Shown: positions 29,197 to 40,231 of the stretch, piece after piece
How positions within the stretch are numbered: the first letter of the stretch is position 1
Layout: each line of letters begins with the position of its first letter
NCBI RefSeq assembly: GCF_021740465.1
Contig: NZ_JAIOZR010000004.1
Location: 1 to 64,000 of the forward strand
Length of the DNA stretch: 64,000 nucleotides
Reading direction: 5' to 3'
Source: Chlorobium sp.
GTDB lineage: Bacteria; Bacteroidota; Chlorobiia; Chlorobiales; Chlorobiaceae
The notes under the pieces: generated by a model
What the model saw: the letters and a program-made list of their open reading frames with translations, nothing else
What the model was told of the DNA's origin: nothing
Database searches by the model: none
Program-made: the position numbers and the translations under genes

Positions 29197-29946
29197 TTAC
29201 CAGTTGCCCGACGCGCCGCCGCCGCCGAAACCGCCCCCGCCACCGCTGAAACCTCCGCCTCCGCCGCCGAAGCTGCCCCCGCCGAACGAACCGCCGCCGT
29301 AATAGCCGCCGCCGGGTCCGCCACCGAAGATCATCGGGCCGCCTCCCCCGCTGCCTCGTGTAATCTGGATGAAAAAGTAGATGAAAAGGATGATGAGCAG
29401 AATGAGGCCAAGCGAGGGAGTGCCTCCTTTTTCTTTTGCCGGGGCCGCCTTGTACTCACCACGAACCGCGAGCATAATAGACTCGACGCCCCGCTGAAAA
29501 CCGGCGTCGAACTTACCGTCCCTGAAAGCGGGAGTCACCTCGTTCTGGACGATCCGTCCCGCGAGCAGATCGGTCAAACGGCCTTCGAGACCGTAACCCA
29601 CCTCGATACGTACCTTCCGGTCATCGCGGGAGACCAGAAAAAGCACGCCGTTGTCTACCCCTTTCTGGCCAATCTTCCAGGCTTCGGCTACCTTGATGGA
29701 GAAATCCTCAACAGGTTCCCCTTCGAGTGAGGGAACCGTAAGAATGACGATCTGCGTGGATTCGTTCTTTTCAAGATCTGCGAGTTTCGCTTCGAGAACC
29801 ACCTCCATCCCGGGGGAAATCATTGCCGCGCCGTCGTTCACCCGGCTCCGGAGCGGAGGTACGTCGAGAGCCTGTGCGATCGCAACAGGAATCATCTGCA
29901 ACATGAGGATACAGATGAGGAAATGCGCTTTGAACTGTTTTTGCAT
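29197..29946 (-). CDS. TPM-domain protein with Gly-rich tail (YgcG-like)
   Basis: A 249-residue protein with a signal peptide (LICILMLQMIPVAIAQA), a periplasmic TPM domain (about residues 25-150: LRSRVNDGAAMISPG, STQIVILTVPSLEGEPVEDF, VRIEVGYGLEG), one C-terminal membrane helix (LILLIILFIYFFI), and a tail of about 55 residues made of Gly, Ser and Phe ending GGGASGNW. This is the standard YgcG arrangement. It follows lemA by about 15 bases, the common lemA-ygcG pairing. The ATG at 29946 (MQKQFKAH) is preferred. Confidence 0.9.
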   Translation of the reverse strand: MQKQFKAHFLICILMLQMIPVAIAQALDVPPLRSRVNDGAAMISPGMEVVLEAKLADLEKNESTQIVILTVPSLEGEPVEDFSIKVAEAWKIGQKGVDNGVLFLVSRDDRKVRIEVGYGLEGRLTDLLAGRIVQNEVTPAFRDGKFDAGFQRGVESIMLAVRGEYKAAPAKEKGGTPSLGLILLIILFIYFFIQITRGSGGGGPMIFGGGPGGGYYGGGSFGGGSFGGGGGGFSGGGGGFGGGGASGNW

Positions 29947-29961
29947 GAATCGAGTCACTCG

Positions 29962-30549
29962 TCAGAACTTCACTTCCGGTACGGTTTTCGCAGCGGCATC
30001 GGCCTTGAAGTACTCCTTGGCCTTCAGCTTGAGCAGCAGGCTGTTAGTCATGGAGTTGGGGAACTGCCGTATCGAGAAATTGAAGGTTTCCACTGTGGCG
30101 TTGTAACGCTGGCGGGCAACGCTGATGCGGTTTTCGGTACCTTCAAGCTGGTTCTGCAGATCCCTGAAATTCTGATTGGCCTTGAGATCGGGATAGCGCT
30201 CGACAGCTACAAGGAGACGCGAAAGGCTCGATGAGAGTGATCCCTGGGCACTCTGAAACTTGTTCATCGCTTCCGGGTCACTGAGCATTTCGGGTGTGAG
30301 TTGCACGGCGGTGGCCTTCGCTCTGGCTTCGACGACCGCAGTAAGGGTCTCCTGTTCGAAGTTCGCCGCTCCCTTGACGGTGGCCACCAGGTTTGGCACG
30401 AGGTCAGCCCTGCGCTGGAGTTGCGATTCGAGATCGCCCCAGGCCTTGTTGACGGCCTCGTCGTTCTGCTGGATGGAGTTGTAGCCGCAGCCGGAGAGCG
30501 AGCCGAGCAGCAGCAGAAAAGCGAAGAGTCTCGACAGTATCGGTTTCAT
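29962..30549 (-). CDS. lemA: LemA family lipoprotein
   Basis: A 195-residue LemA-family protein with a lipoprotein signal ending LSGCGYN and then the helical core: [26 protein letters not shown] (with K for N at the first position), [36 protein letters not shown], and [11 protein letters not shown]. Function is unknown; it may work with the TPM proteins at the envelope. The ATG at 30549 gives a proper signal peptide, unlike the frame start at 30594. First gene of the lemA-TPM-TPM operon. Confidence 0.93.
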   Translation of the reverse strand: MKPILSRLFAFLLLLGSLSGCGYNSIQQNDEAVNKAWGDLESQLQRRADLVPNLVATVKGAANFEQETLTAVVEARAKATAVQLTPEMLSDPEAMNKFQSAQGSLSSSLSRLLVAVERYPDLKANQNFRDLQNQLEGTENRISVARQRYNATVETFNFSIRQFPNSMTNSLLLKLKAKEYFKADAAAKTVPEVKF

Positions 30550-30664
30550 GGCGTTCATGTTCTGGTTAATGGACATTGTCTGGTTGTATTGCATAATATA
30601 CGCTCTGTTTCAAGTTACAGAAATTCACTGAAGTCCGGACGCCGGGTTCCGCCCTCTTTTTCCG

Positions 30665-32866
30665 TCAGCTTATGAGACGTTCGACGGTAAAGATGCCCTG
30701 AACCTTCTTGAGCTTCTCCATAAGGGTGCCGAGTTTTTCGATGTTGCGGACATAGACCATCAGCGTACCGACGAACATGCCATCCCTTGCGTGCAGGGAG
30801 ATGCTCCGGATATTGGTATCGAATTTGGAGATGACGGTGGTAATCTGGTTGGTGATGCCAAGCCGGTCCTCGCCGACGATTTTTATGCCGGCAAGGAAAT
30901 CTGTTTCAACCTTCCTGTTCCAGGAAACCGATACAATCCGCTCGCTTTTCAGGAAGTTTTCGTTGCTGACGTTCAGACAGTTCTTCCGGTGGATCTTCAC
31001 CACGCCGTCGGCCGTGACGAAACCGATAACGTCGTCGCCGGGAACCGGCTGGCAGCATTTGGCATAGGCGTAGGCGATGTTGCTCATTCCGGCGATGATC
31101 ACATCATCCTTTTTCGATACAGGCGCATCCTGGTCCTGGCGAGCCTGCTCGAGAAAGGTTTCAACCTGGCGGGCCTGACTCGACGGCTGTTTGACCGCTG
31201 ATTCGGGCGGCTCTTTGTGCGCGCTGCTGACGCGTTCGAAAATCTCCTCGCCGTTGATCTGCTGACTGGCCAGAGCGCTGAAAAAGTCGGCAGGCGTCTT
31301 GATGCCATACTTTTTGGCGTGCCGGATAATGTCGTTGTCGGAAAAGAGCTTTTTTCCTCCTGAAAGCAGTTTGTCCCACATGCTGCGGCCTTTTTCGATC
31401 TGCATGCGGCGCTCTTCGTTGATGGCCGAGCGGATTTTGAGGCGTGCTCGGTGGGTAACGACGAACTTGAGCCAGTCGGCCTTGGGCTTCTGGTTTTTCG
31501 AGGTAATGATCTCCACCCGATCGCCCGATTTGAGCTGCGCGTTGAGCCGAACGATCTTGCCGTTCACCTTGGCTCCGATGCAGCCGTTGCCGATTTCGGA
31601 GTGAATGGCGTAGGCAAAGTCGATGGGAGTGGCGTCGGCCGGCATGGTTTTCATGTCGCCCTTGGGAGTGAAAACGTAGATCTCGTCGTGGTAGAGATTG
31701 AGCTTGAACCCCTCCATGAACGAAGCGGCGGAGTCGGCATCCTTGATGAGCTCCCTGGCCCATTTCAGGAAGGAGTCAATCGTGGCGTCGTCCCTGGATA
31801 TCTTCTCCTTGTAGCGCCAGTGAGCGGCCACGCCAAGTTCGGCAAATTCGTGCATGCGCTTGGTGCGGATCTGCAGTTCCACAACATACCCTTTGGGGCC
31901 GATGATGGCCGAGTGCAGCGACTGATAGCCGTTGTGCTTGGGAATGGAGATGTAGTCCTTGAAGTGCTGCGGTATGGGCGGATACTTCTGGGTGATGAAG
32001 CCGTAGACCGCGAAACAGTCGGCAACCCGTTCGGTATCGACGATAACCCGAATGCCGTAAAGATCGTGGATATCCTCGAAGTTCTTGTTCTTGTTTCGCA
32101 TCTTGTTGTAGATGGAGAAGAGGTGTTTTGCCCTGCCCTGAACCTCGATACTGAAGCCCTGTTTTTCAAGATCGTCCCTGATGGGGTCGATCATGCGGTT
32201 GAGGTAATTGATACGCTCAGCCCGGCTCAGACGTACCTTCTGCTGCAGAAAATCGTACATCTCGGGATCGATGTATTTCAGCGCGAGGTTTTCGAACTCG
32301 ACCTTCATCTTGCCGAGACCGAAACGGTGCGCCAGGGGGGCGTAGATATCCCTCGTTTCAAGGGCAATCTTCAGGCGACGGTGTTCGGGCAGCGATTCGA
32401 GCGTCCTCATGTTGTGCAGGCGGTCGCAAAACTTGATGAGAATGACCCTGATATCCTTGACCATCGAGAGCAGCATCTTGCGAAAACCTTCGGCCTGGGT
32501 GGTTTCGCGATTGATCGTGATGCCGGATATCTTGGTCAGCCCTTCAACAATATCGGCAACCTCGACGCCGAGTTCGGCGACAAGATCGTCGTAGGTGTAG
32601 CCGCTGTCTTCGATCACGTCATGCAGAAGCGCCGCGGCGACGGAAACATCGTCGAGAGGCAGCTCTTCGAGCATGATTGTGGCAACTTCTACCGGATGGT
32701 AAAAGTAGGGTTCTCCGGAGGCTCGTTTTTCGCCTTCGTGAGCCCGGTAGGACATGAAGAACGCGCGCTGAACCAGCGATTCGTCGCATTGCTTGAGATT
32801 GTCGCGGCAGAGCCGGAGAATTTCGTGCAATTTCGCATAATGCTTTTTATCGATCTGTGCCAGCAT
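30665..32866 (-). CDS. relA/spoT: Bifunctional (p)ppGpp synthetase/hydrolase
   Basis: A 733-residue Rel protein controlling the stringent response. Domains in order: HD hydrolase (HPVEVATIMLEEL, AALLHDVIEDSGYT; intact HD), synthetase (DLYGIRVIVDT, IPKHNGYQSLHSAIIGPKG), TGS (VFTPKGDMKTMPADATPIDFAYAIH), the zinc-finger-like CCQPVPGDDVIGF, and a C-terminal ACT domain. Both catalytic sites look intact, so it can make and degrade the alarmone. It starts about 180 bases from the uvrB stop on the same strand. Confidence 0.96.
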   Translation of the reverse strand: MLAQIDKKHYAKLHEILRLCRDNLKQCDESLVQRAFFMSYRAHEGEKRASGEPYFYHPVEVATIMLEELPLDDVSVAAALLHDVIEDSGYTYDDLVAELGVEVADIVEGLTKISGITINRETTQAEGFRKMLLSMVKDIRVILIKFCDRLHNMRTLESLPEHRRLKIALETRDIYAPLAHRFGLGKMKVEFENLALKYIDPEMYDFLQQKVRLSRAERINYLNRMIDPIRDDLEKQGFSIEVQGRAKHLFSIYNKMRNKNKNFEDIHDLYGIRVIVDTERVADCFAVYGFITQKYPPIPQHFKDYISIPKHNGYQSLHSAIIGPKGYVVELQIRTKRMHEFAELGVAAHWRYKEKISRDDATIDSFLKWARELIKDADSAASFMEGFKLNLYHDEIYVFTPKGDMKTMPADATPIDFAYAIHSEIGNGCIGAKVNGKIVRLNAQLKSGDRVEIITSKNQKPKADWLKFVVTHRARLKIRSAINEERRMQIEKGRSMWDKLLSGGKKLFSDNDIIRHAKKYGIKTPADFFSALASQQINGEEIFERVSSAHKEPPESAVKQPSSQARQVETFLEQARQDQDAPVSKKDDVIIAGMSNIAYAYAKCCQPVPGDDVIGFVTADGVVKIHRKNCLNVSNENFLKSERIVSVSWNRKVETDFLAGIKIVGEDRLGITNQITTVISKFDTNIRSISLHARDGMFVGTLMVYVRNIEKLGTLMEKLKKVQGIFTVERLIS

Positions 32867-33043
32867 AGAACCCGGTGCTCCCTCCTTGTGCTCCCTGAAA
32901 AAGGCTTTAAACGGTAACCATCCTGCTTGCGGGGGAAAGGCGCTCCTTATCGCCAGTGCGTTCCGGAGAGACCCTCGCCCCGTATATATTATTCTTATAT
33001 GATTTTATTTTCCTATAACAAAGCGCTGCGGCAAGAAAAACCG

Positions 33044-35110
33044 CTACCCGCCCTTCACACTCCCCCTTGCCCGCTGCTCGAATTTCGATATTTCGTCGCG
33101 CAGGTATGCTGCTTTTTCGTACTCCATGTGCTCTGCGGCCTCCTCCATTTCAAGACGAAGTTCTGCGGCCATGGAGTAACATTCGTCGGCCGAGAGCGTT
33201 TCGACAAGCGAGCTGAACAGCCTCTCCGGCTTGGGCTCGAGCCCGAAACGCTTTCGGCGGTATCGTTCCTCGGAATCGGCGACGCTGGTGGTATTGAGCA
33301 CCTGCTCCATCGACTTGACGATCGAGTGCGGCTCGATACCGTGCTCCTCGTTGTAGCGCTGCTGTATTGCCCGCCGGCGTGCGGTTTCGTCGAGTACCTC
33401 ACGGATGGAACGGGTTATCACATCGGCGTAGAGTACCACAAACCCTTCGAGGTTGCGAGCCGCCCGTCCGGCGATCTGCATGAGTGACCGTGTATTACGC
33501 AGGAATCCCTCTTTATCGGCATCAAGGATGGCGACCAGCGATACTTCGGGAAGATCGAGACCTTCGCGGAGCAGATTGACACCGACCAGCACGTCGATGT
33601 CGCCGGTTCTGAGCTCCCGGAGAATCTGGATGCGTTCGAGGCTCTTTATCTCCGAATGCAGATAGCGCGAGCGAATTGCCGCCTTGCGAAAATAACCGTC
33701 GAGGTCTTCGGCCATGCGCTTGGTGAGCGTCATGACCAGCACCTTGAACCCTTTTTCGGTGTGGCGGCGGATCTCTTCGAGCAGATCGTCGATCTGCCCC
33801 TTGACGGGCCGCACCTCCACCGGGGGATCAAGCAAACCGGTCGGACGGACAAGCTGCTCGACGATAACTCCTCCGGAAAACTCGAGTTCGAGATCGCCGG
33901 GGGTGGCGCTGACGCAGATCACCTGCGGCACAAGTTCCGTATATTCCTCGAAACGGAGTGGACGGTTGTCGAGCGCGGAAGGAAGACGGAAGCCGTGTTC
34001 GACCAGTATGGTCTTGCGCGAACGGTCTCCGCCGTACATGCCCCTGATCTGCGGCAGCGTTACATGTGATTCGTCGACCACGACGAGGTAGTCTTCGGGA
34101 AAATAGTCGAGCAGGCAGTGCGGCCTCTGACCGGGCTCTCTTCCGGAGAGGTGGCGGGAGTAGTTTTCGATGCCCGAGCAGTACCCCAGCTCTTTCATCA
34201 TTTCAAGGTCGTATCGGGTGCGCTCTTCGAGTCGGCGCGCCTCGATGAGACGGTTGTCGCCACGGAGCTGGTTGAGCCTTCCGGCCAGTTCGTTTTCGAT
34301 TTCCAGCATGGAGCGGCGCATCTGTTCCTCCCCGGCCACGAACTGGCGCGCGGGATAGATGAAGGCGTAGTCGTCCCTTCCAAGCACCTCGCCGCTCTGC
34401 ATGTCGAAGGTCTGTAGGCTTTCGATCTCCGGCCCGAAAAACTCCACCCGTACGGCAAGCTCTTCGTGTGCAGGCACCAGATCGATGATATCTCCGCGGA
34501 CCCGGAACTTGCCGGGGCCGGTAGCGATATCGTCCCTGACGTAGTGCAGCGAAACGAGCTCCTGGAGAAACTGGTCTCGGTCTTTTTCCATGCCGGGCCG
34601 CAGCTCGAGGATCTGGGCCTTCCACTCTTCGGGAGATCCGAGGCCATAGATGCAGCTTACCGAACTCACCACAATAACGTCACGTCGTCCGCTGAGCAGC
34701 GAACTGGTGGCCCTGAGCCGGAGCCGCTCGATTTCGTCGTTGATACGCAGGTCCTTTGCTATATATTTATCGAGCGCGGGAAGATAGGCTTCGGGCTGAT
34801 AGAAATCGTAATAACTGATGAAGTATTCGACAGCGTTGTCGGGAAAAAACTGCCGGAGCTCACCGTAAAGCTGTGCGGCAAGCGTCTTGTTGTGACTCAT
34901 CACCAGCACCGGCTTGCCGACCTGGGCGATGACATTCGAAATGGTGAAGGTTTTGCCGGAGCCGGTGACGCCGAGCAGCGTCTGCCACCGGTCGCCGCGC
35001 TGTACCCCTTCGACAAGCTGTTCGATGGCTTTCGGCTGATCGCCTTTCGGTACGTACGGGCTGACAAGCCGGTACTCGTTTCCTGTTATGCCGTACATTG
35101 CGTGATGCAT
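33044..35110 (-). CDS. uvrB: UvrABC excision nuclease subunit B
   Basis: A 688-residue helicase-like subunit of nucleotide excision repair. Motifs: [12 protein letters not shown], Walker [10 protein letters not shown], the Y-rich beta-hairpin ([18 protein letters not shown]), [36 protein letters not shown], and a C-terminal UVR motif ([25 protein letters not shown]) that binds UvrC. Partner uvrA is 25 kb away. Start at 35110 or at the ATG four codons downstream. Confidence 0.97.
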   Translation of the reverse strand: MHHAMYGITGNEYRLVSPYVPKGDQPKAIEQLVEGVQRGDRWQTLLGVTGSGKTFTISNVIAQVGKPVLVMSHNKTLAAQLYGELRQFFPDNAVEYFISYYDFYQPEAYLPALDKYIAKDLRINDEIERLRLRATSSLLSGRRDVIVVSSVSCIYGLGSPEEWKAQILELRPGMEKDRDQFLQELVSLHYVRDDIATGPGKFRVRGDIIDLVPAHEELAVRVEFFGPEIESLQTFDMQSGEVLGRDDYAFIYPARQFVAGEEQMRRSMLEIENELAGRLNQLRGDNRLIEARRLEERTRYDLEMMKELGYCSGIENYSRHLSGREPGQRPHCLLDYFPEDYLVVVDESHVTLPQIRGMYGGDRSRKTILVEHGFRLPSALDNRPLRFEEYTELVPQVICVSATPGDLELEFSGGVIVEQLVRPTGLLDPPVEVRPVKGQIDDLLEEIRRHTEKGFKVLVMTLTKRMAEDLDGYFRKAAIRSRYLHSEIKSLERIQILRELRTGDIDVLVGVNLLREGLDLPEVSLVAILDADKEGFLRNTRSLMQIAGRAARNLEGFVVLYADVITRSIREVLDETARRRAIQQRYNEEHGIEPHSIVKSMEQVLNTTSVADSEERYRRKRFGLEPKPERLFSSLVETLSADECYSMAAELRLEMEEAAEHMEYEKAAYLRDEISKFEQRARGSVKGG

Positions 35111-35272
35111 CCCGCTCTTGATTGTTTCTGGTAACTGCAGCAGAAAGAACTATTAATGCCGCCTGTTCGTTCTCGAACCCTGAGAAAGGATTTGCCAGGG
35201 AACCGGCAGAGTTATGTTTTTTTGTCAGTTATCCCCGAGCAGTTGCAATAGTTCGCCGGAAATCCCATTATT

Positions 35273-38236
35273 ATGTTTTTTGTGATGACCGTTTTTCCAT
35301 ATTCAACACCGGGAAAGTGCCGTATCCTGGCGGGTATTGCCATTTTCCTTCTTTTGCATGTACTATCATCCTGCAGTCCAATGATAAATGAAGTCAAAAC
35401 CTATCCGTATACCACCATACCCGGCGACTCCCTCCATACGCGCATCTATACGCTTGGCAACGGGCTGACCGTTTTCATGAGCCCCTACCACGACGAACCG
35501 AGAATATACACCTCGATCGCCGTTCGTGCCGGAAGCAAGAACGATCCGGCCGAAACTACCGGACTTGCTCACTACCTTGAACACATGCTCTTCAAGGGAA
35601 CCGACTCCATCGGCTCGCTCAACTATGAAAAAGAGCATGCCGAACTGGAAAAAATCATCACGCTCTATGAAGAGTACCGTTCGACGGCCGATCCCGACAG
35701 GCGGGCGGCAATATACCGGGATATCGACAGCATTTCGAACGTCGCCGCGCAGTTCACAGTGCCGAACGAGTACGACAAGCTGCTGAACTCTATCGGCGCA
35801 CAGGGAACCAACGCCTACACCTGGGTCGAACAGACCGTCTATATCAACGACATTCCCTCCAACAAGCTCGACCAGTGGCTCTCGATAGAGGCGGAACGGT
35901 TCCGTAATCCGGTCATGCGGCTCTTCCACACCGAGCTGGAAACCGTCTATGAAGAAAAAAACATGACCATGGACAGCGACAGCCGGAAAATATGGGAAAA
36001 CCTTTTTTCCGGGCTTTTCAGCCTGCACACCTACGGCACCCAGACCACCATCGGCAAGGCGGAACACCTGAAGAACCCGTCGATCAGAAACGTGATCAAC
36101 TACTATCGCTCCTACTACGTACCGAACAACATGGCACTCTGCCTTGCCGGAGATTTCGATCCGGAGGAGACCATCAGGATGATCGACAGGAAATTCTCGG
36201 TGTTGCAGCAGAAGGAGATCCCGCCGTTTACTCCCGCCGTCGAGGAGCCACTGAAGAAACCGGTCGTCAAAAAGGTGAAGGGTCCTGAAGCCGAAGAGCT
36301 GGTTATCGGGTTCCGCTTCAGCGGCGTCAACACCAGGGAAGCCGACTACCTCACGCTGATCGACAAGGTGCTTTACAACCAGACCGCCGGACTGATAGAC
36401 CTGAACCTCAACCAGCAGCAAAAAACGCTTGATGCTGGTTCGATGCTGGTGCTGATGAAGGACTACTCGGCACACCTGCTGAGTGCCAAGCCGCGTGAAG
36501 GCCAGAGCCTTGAAGAGGTGAGAGATCTGCTGCTCGAACAGCTCCGGCAGCTCAAGGAGGGGAACTTCCCCGACTGGCTGCTCGAAGCTGCCATCAACGA
36601 CCTGAAAATTGAACAGCTGAAACTCTACGAGAGCAATCGGGGACGGGTAGAGGCCTATGTGGACGCTTTCGTCTGGGGAATGGACTGGAAGGAGTACATC
36701 CATCAGACCGAACGCCTCGAAAAGATCACCAAGGAGGATCTGGTGGCTTTCGCAAAGAAGCACTACGGATCAAACTATGTTGCCGTCTTCAAGGAGCACG
36801 GCAGCGAGAAGAGCAGCCCGAAAATCCAGAAGCCGCCGATCACGCCGATCAAGGTCAACCGCGACAGCTCGTCGAAGTTCGCCGGCGATATCCTTGCCAA
36901 ACCTTCAGACGAAATCGAGCCATCCTTTCTCGATTACCGGAAGGATATCGGCTTTTACGCGGTAACCCCCGAGATCGACCTGCACTACCTGCACAACAAC
37001 GAAAACGAACTGTTTTCTATATACTACGTGTTCGATATCGGCAAAAACCACAGCCGGAAAGTCGATCTCGCGCTCGACTACCTCTCCTATCTGGGAACTT
37101 CGGCCCTGACTCCCGCACAGTTCAGCCAGGAACTGTACAGGAACGGAGCGAGCTTCTCTGCGTTCACATCGGAGGACTATGTCTATCTGAAGCTTTCAGG
37201 GCTGCAGAAGAACTTTCCAGCCTCAATACGCCTGCTCGAACAGCTCCTGACCGATGCCAGGCCAGACGATGCGGCCCTGGAAAAGCTCAAGGCCGGCACC
37301 ATGAAGGAAAGAGCCGACGACAAACTCTCGAAAAGAAAAATCCTGTTCGAGGCCATGTCGAGCTACGGCAAATACGGCCCCTCCTCGCCCTTTACCAACG
37401 TGCTTTCCAATGCGAAGCTCGAAAGCATATCCTCCGGGGAGCTGCTCGAGGAGATCGGAAACCTCCTGCAGTACCGCCACCGTGTGCTCTATTACGGACC
37501 AACCTCCGCCGAAAACCTGCTCGCCGAACTCCATGCCGTGCGCAGCTACCCCGACACGCTGCGTGAACCGCCATCGGCGAGCCTCTACCCGGAGCTGGAA
37601 CAGAAAAACAACCTTGTCTATGTGGTCGATTACGACATGACCCAGGCCGAGGTGATCATGCTCACCAGAGACGAACTGTACAATGCGGCAATAAGTCCGA
37701 TGGTGACACTCTTCAACGAATATTACGGAGGCGGCATGTCTTCAGTAGTCTTTCAGGAGCTTCGCGAAGCCAAGGCACTGGCCTACTCGGTTTTTTCGGT
37801 TTACAGAACCCCGAAACTGCGCGACCGGTACAACTATATTTTCAGTTATATCGGCACGCAGGCCGACAAACTGCCTGAAGCGCTGGAAGGAATCCGAAGC
37901 CTGATGCAGGAGCTGCCGGAATCACCGGAGCTGTTCGCTTCGGCAAAAAACGGTATCATGCAGAAAATAGCCTCTGAAAGGCTCACAAGAACCGAGGTGC
38001 TCTTCAATTACGAAGACGCCCGCCGGCTCGGCCTTGATGAGGATGTCAGAAAGGAGATTTTCAGGAGGGTGCCAGCAATGGGGCTCAACGATATCCAGGA
38101 CTTTCACCGGAAACATTTCCGCAACAGAAACCATGTGATGCTCGTTCTCGGAGACACTGCAAGACTCGACATGCAGACACTCCGCAAATACGGAGAGGTA
38201 CGTGAACTGAAGCTGGAAGAACTTTTCGGATACTGA
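35273..38236 (+). CDS. M16 family zinc metallopeptidase, lipoprotein
   Basis: A 987-residue pitrilysin-type peptidase. The N-terminus is a lipoprotein signal ending LSSCSP. The active site is HYLEH at residues 100-104 (inverted HxxEH) with the downstream zinc-ligand Glu in [12 protein letters not shown] second M16-like half starts near residue 550 and has no such motif, as is normal for these two-lobed enzymes. It probably degrades peptides in the periplasm or at the outer membrane. About 60 bases upstream of the LptF/G-like permease gene; likely same operon. Confidence 0.92.
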   Translation: MFFVMTVFPYSTPGKCRILAGIAIFLLLHVLSSCSPMINEVKTYPYTTIPGDSLHTRIYTLGNGLTVFMSPYHDEPRIYTSIAVRAGSKNDPAETTGLAHYLEHMLFKGTDSIGSLNYEKEHAELEKIITLYEEYRSTADPDRRAAIYRDIDSISNVAAQFTVPNEYDKLLNSIGAQGTNAYTWVEQTVYINDIPSNKLDQWLSIEAERFRNPVMRLFHTELETVYEEKNMTMDSDSRKIWENLFSGLFSLHTYGTQTTIGKAEHLKNPSIRNVINYYRSYYVPNNMALCLAGDFDPEETIRMIDRKFSVLQQKEIPPFTPAVEEPLKKPVVKKVKGPEAEELVIGFRFSGVNTREADYLTLIDKVLYNQTAGLIDLNLNQQQKTLDAGSMLVLMKDYSAHLLSAKPREGQSLEEVRDLLLEQLRQLKEGNFPDWLLEAAINDLKIEQLKLYESNRGRVEAYVDAFVWGMDWKEYIHQTERLEKITKEDLVAFAKKHYGSNYVAVFKEHGSEKSSPKIQKPPITPIKVNRDSSSKFAGDILAKPSDEIEPSFLDYRKDIGFYAVTPEIDLHYLHNNENELFSIYYVFDIGKNHSRKVDLALDYLSYLGTSALTPAQFSQELYRNGASFSAFTSEDYVYLKLSGLQKNFPASIRLLEQLLTDARPDDAALEKLKAGTMKERADDKLSKRKILFEAMSSYGKYGPSSPFTNVLSNAKLESISSGELLEEIGNLLQYRHRVLYYGPTSAENLLAELHAVRSYPDTLREPPSASLYPELEQKNNLVYVVDYDMTQAEVIMLTRDELYNAAISPMVTLFNEYYGGGMSSVVFQELREAKALAYSVFSVYRTPKLRDRYNYIFSYIGTQADKLPEALEGIRSLMQELPESPELFASAKNGIMQKIASERLTRTEVLFNYEDARRLGLDEDVRKEIFRRVPAMGLNDIQDFHRKHFRNRNHVMLVLGDTARLDMQTLRKYGEVRELKLEELFGY

Positions 38237-38297
38237 ACAACCAGAGAGCCATAACGATAACGAATGCCGCAGACATGCAAAGGAGAGAAAAACATCC

Positions 38298-39380
38298 ATG
38301 AAACTCCTGGACCGCTATATTTTCAGGCAGTTTGCCGTCTCGTTTCTCTTTGCATCCCTGACTTTCGCCGCGCTCTTCACCCTGATCGACATGGTGGAGA
38401 ACCTCGACGGGTTTTTTGACCGCAAGGCAGGGCCTGCGGGCATAGCCTGGTACTATCTGGTCTCTCTGCCGGGAATCTTTCAGGTTACCGCTCCGGTATC
38501 GGCCCTTCTTGCCTCGATTCTCACTGCCGGCAGGCTTTCGGCATCGAGTGAGCTTGCCGCGATCCGCTCGTCGGGCATAAGCCTGGATCAGCTTATGCGC
38601 CCATTTCTGCTCGGAGGCATCATCATCGCACTCGCCAATCTCACCAATGCCTCGCTCTTCGAGCCGGTCGCCGCTTCGGCGAAAATCGCCTTTCAGCGAG
38701 ATGCGCTCAACAAAACACGGCCAGGCCTGCACGAGGGCACGAATATCCATATCCTCGAACCGGACAGCAGGGTGGTTACCATCGGCTCTTTCGATCCGGA
38801 AGGCTCCAGAGCCCTGAACGTCACCATCGAGAGGTTCGACGGGCCTCACCTCCTTTCGAGAACAGACGGACCGGTAATGGTTTTCGACGGCGGGTTGAAA
38901 AAATGGGTCATGCCAAAGGCTGCGGTGCGCATCTTCGGTGGCGCTGACGGCCGGATCGCCTTCAGAGCGGAACGGGACACCCTTGATCTGGCCCTGACAG
39001 TTGAATCCCTGAAGGAGTTGAACGTGCTTCCCGAAGAGATGAACCTGGTGCAGCACTACCGGTACATAAAAGAGAAAATGCAGGCTGGCTTTCCAGGACT
39101 GGAACGTGCGCAGGTGAAGCTGCACGCAAAGCTGGCCATGCCGCTGTCTTCGCTTATCGTAATTCTGATCGGCGTGCCGCTCTCGGCCGTGAAAAAACGC
39201 AGCGGACTTGCTGGGGAAATAGCCTTGGCGCTTTTTATCGGCTTTCTGTTTCTTGGCATGCAGAGAACGGTTGCAACCATGGGATACAACGCCGTAATCG
39301 AACCATGGGTGGCCGCATGGCTTCCGCTGCTGCTCTTTCTCGGAGCAGGCGTGTTCCTGTACCGGAAGGCATTGGCGTGA
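38298..39380 (+). CDS. LptF/LptG family permease
   Basis: A 360-residue YjgP/YjgQ-family protein. It starts LLDRYIFRQFAVSFLFAS, followed by further hydrophobic segments, a periplasmic beta-rich part (about residues 130-250) and three C-terminal helices, including KLAMPLSSLIVILIGVPLSAV. LptF/G are the membrane parts of the lipopolysaccharide export ABC machine. Whether it is F or G cannot be told. Its stop overlaps the next start as GTGA, so the two are coupled. Confidence 0.92.
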   Translation: MKLLDRYIFRQFAVSFLFASLTFAALFTLIDMVENLDGFFDRKAGPAGIAWYYLVSLPGIFQVTAPVSALLASILTAGRLSASSELAAIRSSGISLDQLMRPFLLGGIIIALANLTNASLFEPVAASAKIAFQRDALNKTRPGLHEGTNIHILEPDSRVVTIGSFDPEGSRALNVTIERFDGPHLLSRTDGPVMVFDGGLKKWVMPKAAVRIFGGADGRIAFRAERDTLDLALTVESLKELNVLPEEMNLVQHYRYIKEKMQAGFPGLERAQVKLHAKLAMPLSSLIVILIGVPLSAVKKRSGLAGEIALALFIGFLFLGMQRTVATMGYNAVIEPWVAAWLPLLLFLGAGVFLYRKALA

Positions 39381-40222
39381 AGAGCTTCGGCGAAAACCCT
39401 GACCCGGTGGTGGTGCTGATGACGGATTTCGGCGTCAAGGACACCTATGTGGGACAGATGAAGGCGGTTATCCTCTCGATCTGCCCGAAGGTACACATCG
39501 TCGATCTCACACATGCCGTCACTCCGCAGCATGTCGTACTTGGGGCTTTTTTCCTCGAACGCTCACTCCCCTTCCTGCCACCACATTCGATTGTGGTCTG
39601 TGTAGTCGATCCCGGAGTGGGCACAGCCAGAAAACCTCTCGCCCTTTCAACCGGATGCCATACCTTTCTTGGCCCGGACAACGGCCTCTTGACCCCGGTA
39701 CTTGAGATGACCGGCCTCAGGGGGTGCGTGAGCATCACCAATCCTGACATCATGCTTCCGGAGCGTAGCTCCACCTTTCACGGACGGGATATTTTTTCAC
39801 CCGCAGCAGCGCATCTGGCAGGCGGGTTTCCATTCTGGAAGCTGGGAGAACCGGAGGATCCATCATCATGTGTGAGGCTTCCCTCCCGAGGGTGCCGGGT
39901 GAAGGCTGATGGCACGATAGAGGGCAACGTGCTCTTCACCGACCATTTCGGAAACCTTGTCACCACCATCGACACATCCCTCTGCCTGAACCACCGGGAG
40001 TGGTTCACAGAAGCCGAAGGAATCCCTCCCCTGCCGCTCGTGGAAACATACGGAAACGCGCAGGAGGGAGAGCTGCTGGCTTATGGAGGAAGTTTCGGAA
40101 CCGTAGAGATCGCAGTGCGCAACGGCAGTGCCGCTGATCGTACCGGAATACAGAATGGCTCGCAGGTCCGTCTCGTCAGAAGATCCAAAACTGTAACCGG
40201 CAATGGAGAAACAAAAGCCTGA
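39377..40222 (+). CDS. SAM hydrolase/SAM-dependent halogenase family (DUF62)
   Basis: A 281-residue member of the SAM hydroxide adenosyltransferase family. Motifs: VLMTDFGVKDTYVGQMKAVI, IVDLTHAV, VVCVVDPGVGTARKPLAL, FLGPDNGLLTPVLE, STFHGRDIFSPAAAHLAGG and FTDHFGNLVTTI. Members hydrolyse S-adenosylmethionine to adenosine and methionine; halogenase relatives use chloride or fluoride. The GTG at 39377 overlaps the permease stop (GTGA), which sets the start. An upstream ATG at 39305 would lie deep in the permease gene. Confidence 0.9.
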   Translation: MKSFGENPDPVVVLMTDFGVKDTYVGQMKAVILSICPKVHIVDLTHAVTPQHVVLGAFFLERSLPFLPPHSIVVCVVDPGVGTARKPLALSTGCHTFLGPDNGLLTPVLEMTGLRGCVSITNPDIMLPERSSTFHGRDIFSPAAAHLAGGFPFWKLGEPEDPSSCVRLPSRGCRVKADGTIEGNVLFTDHFGNLVTTIDTSLCLNHREWFTEAEGIPPLPLVETYGNAQEGELLAYGGSFGTVEIAVRNGSAADRTGIQNGSQVRLVRRSKTVTGNGETKA

Positions 40223-40231
40223 CGGGACTTT

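Noticed and set aside
29197-29360. Gly-rich repeat tail as a possible assembly artefact
   Set aside because: It is the normal C-terminus of YgcG-type TPM proteins and stays in frame to a proper stop.
28147-29730. Long plus-strand open frame (527 codons) across the gcvT-TPM interval
   Set aside because: It is antisense to two well-recognised TPM genes and has low-complexity Ala/Glu/Pro stretches that are complements of the Gly-rich tail.
31451-32917. Long open frame (488 codons) antisense to relA/spoT
   Set aside because: No family features; the minus-strand Rel protein has all domains intact.
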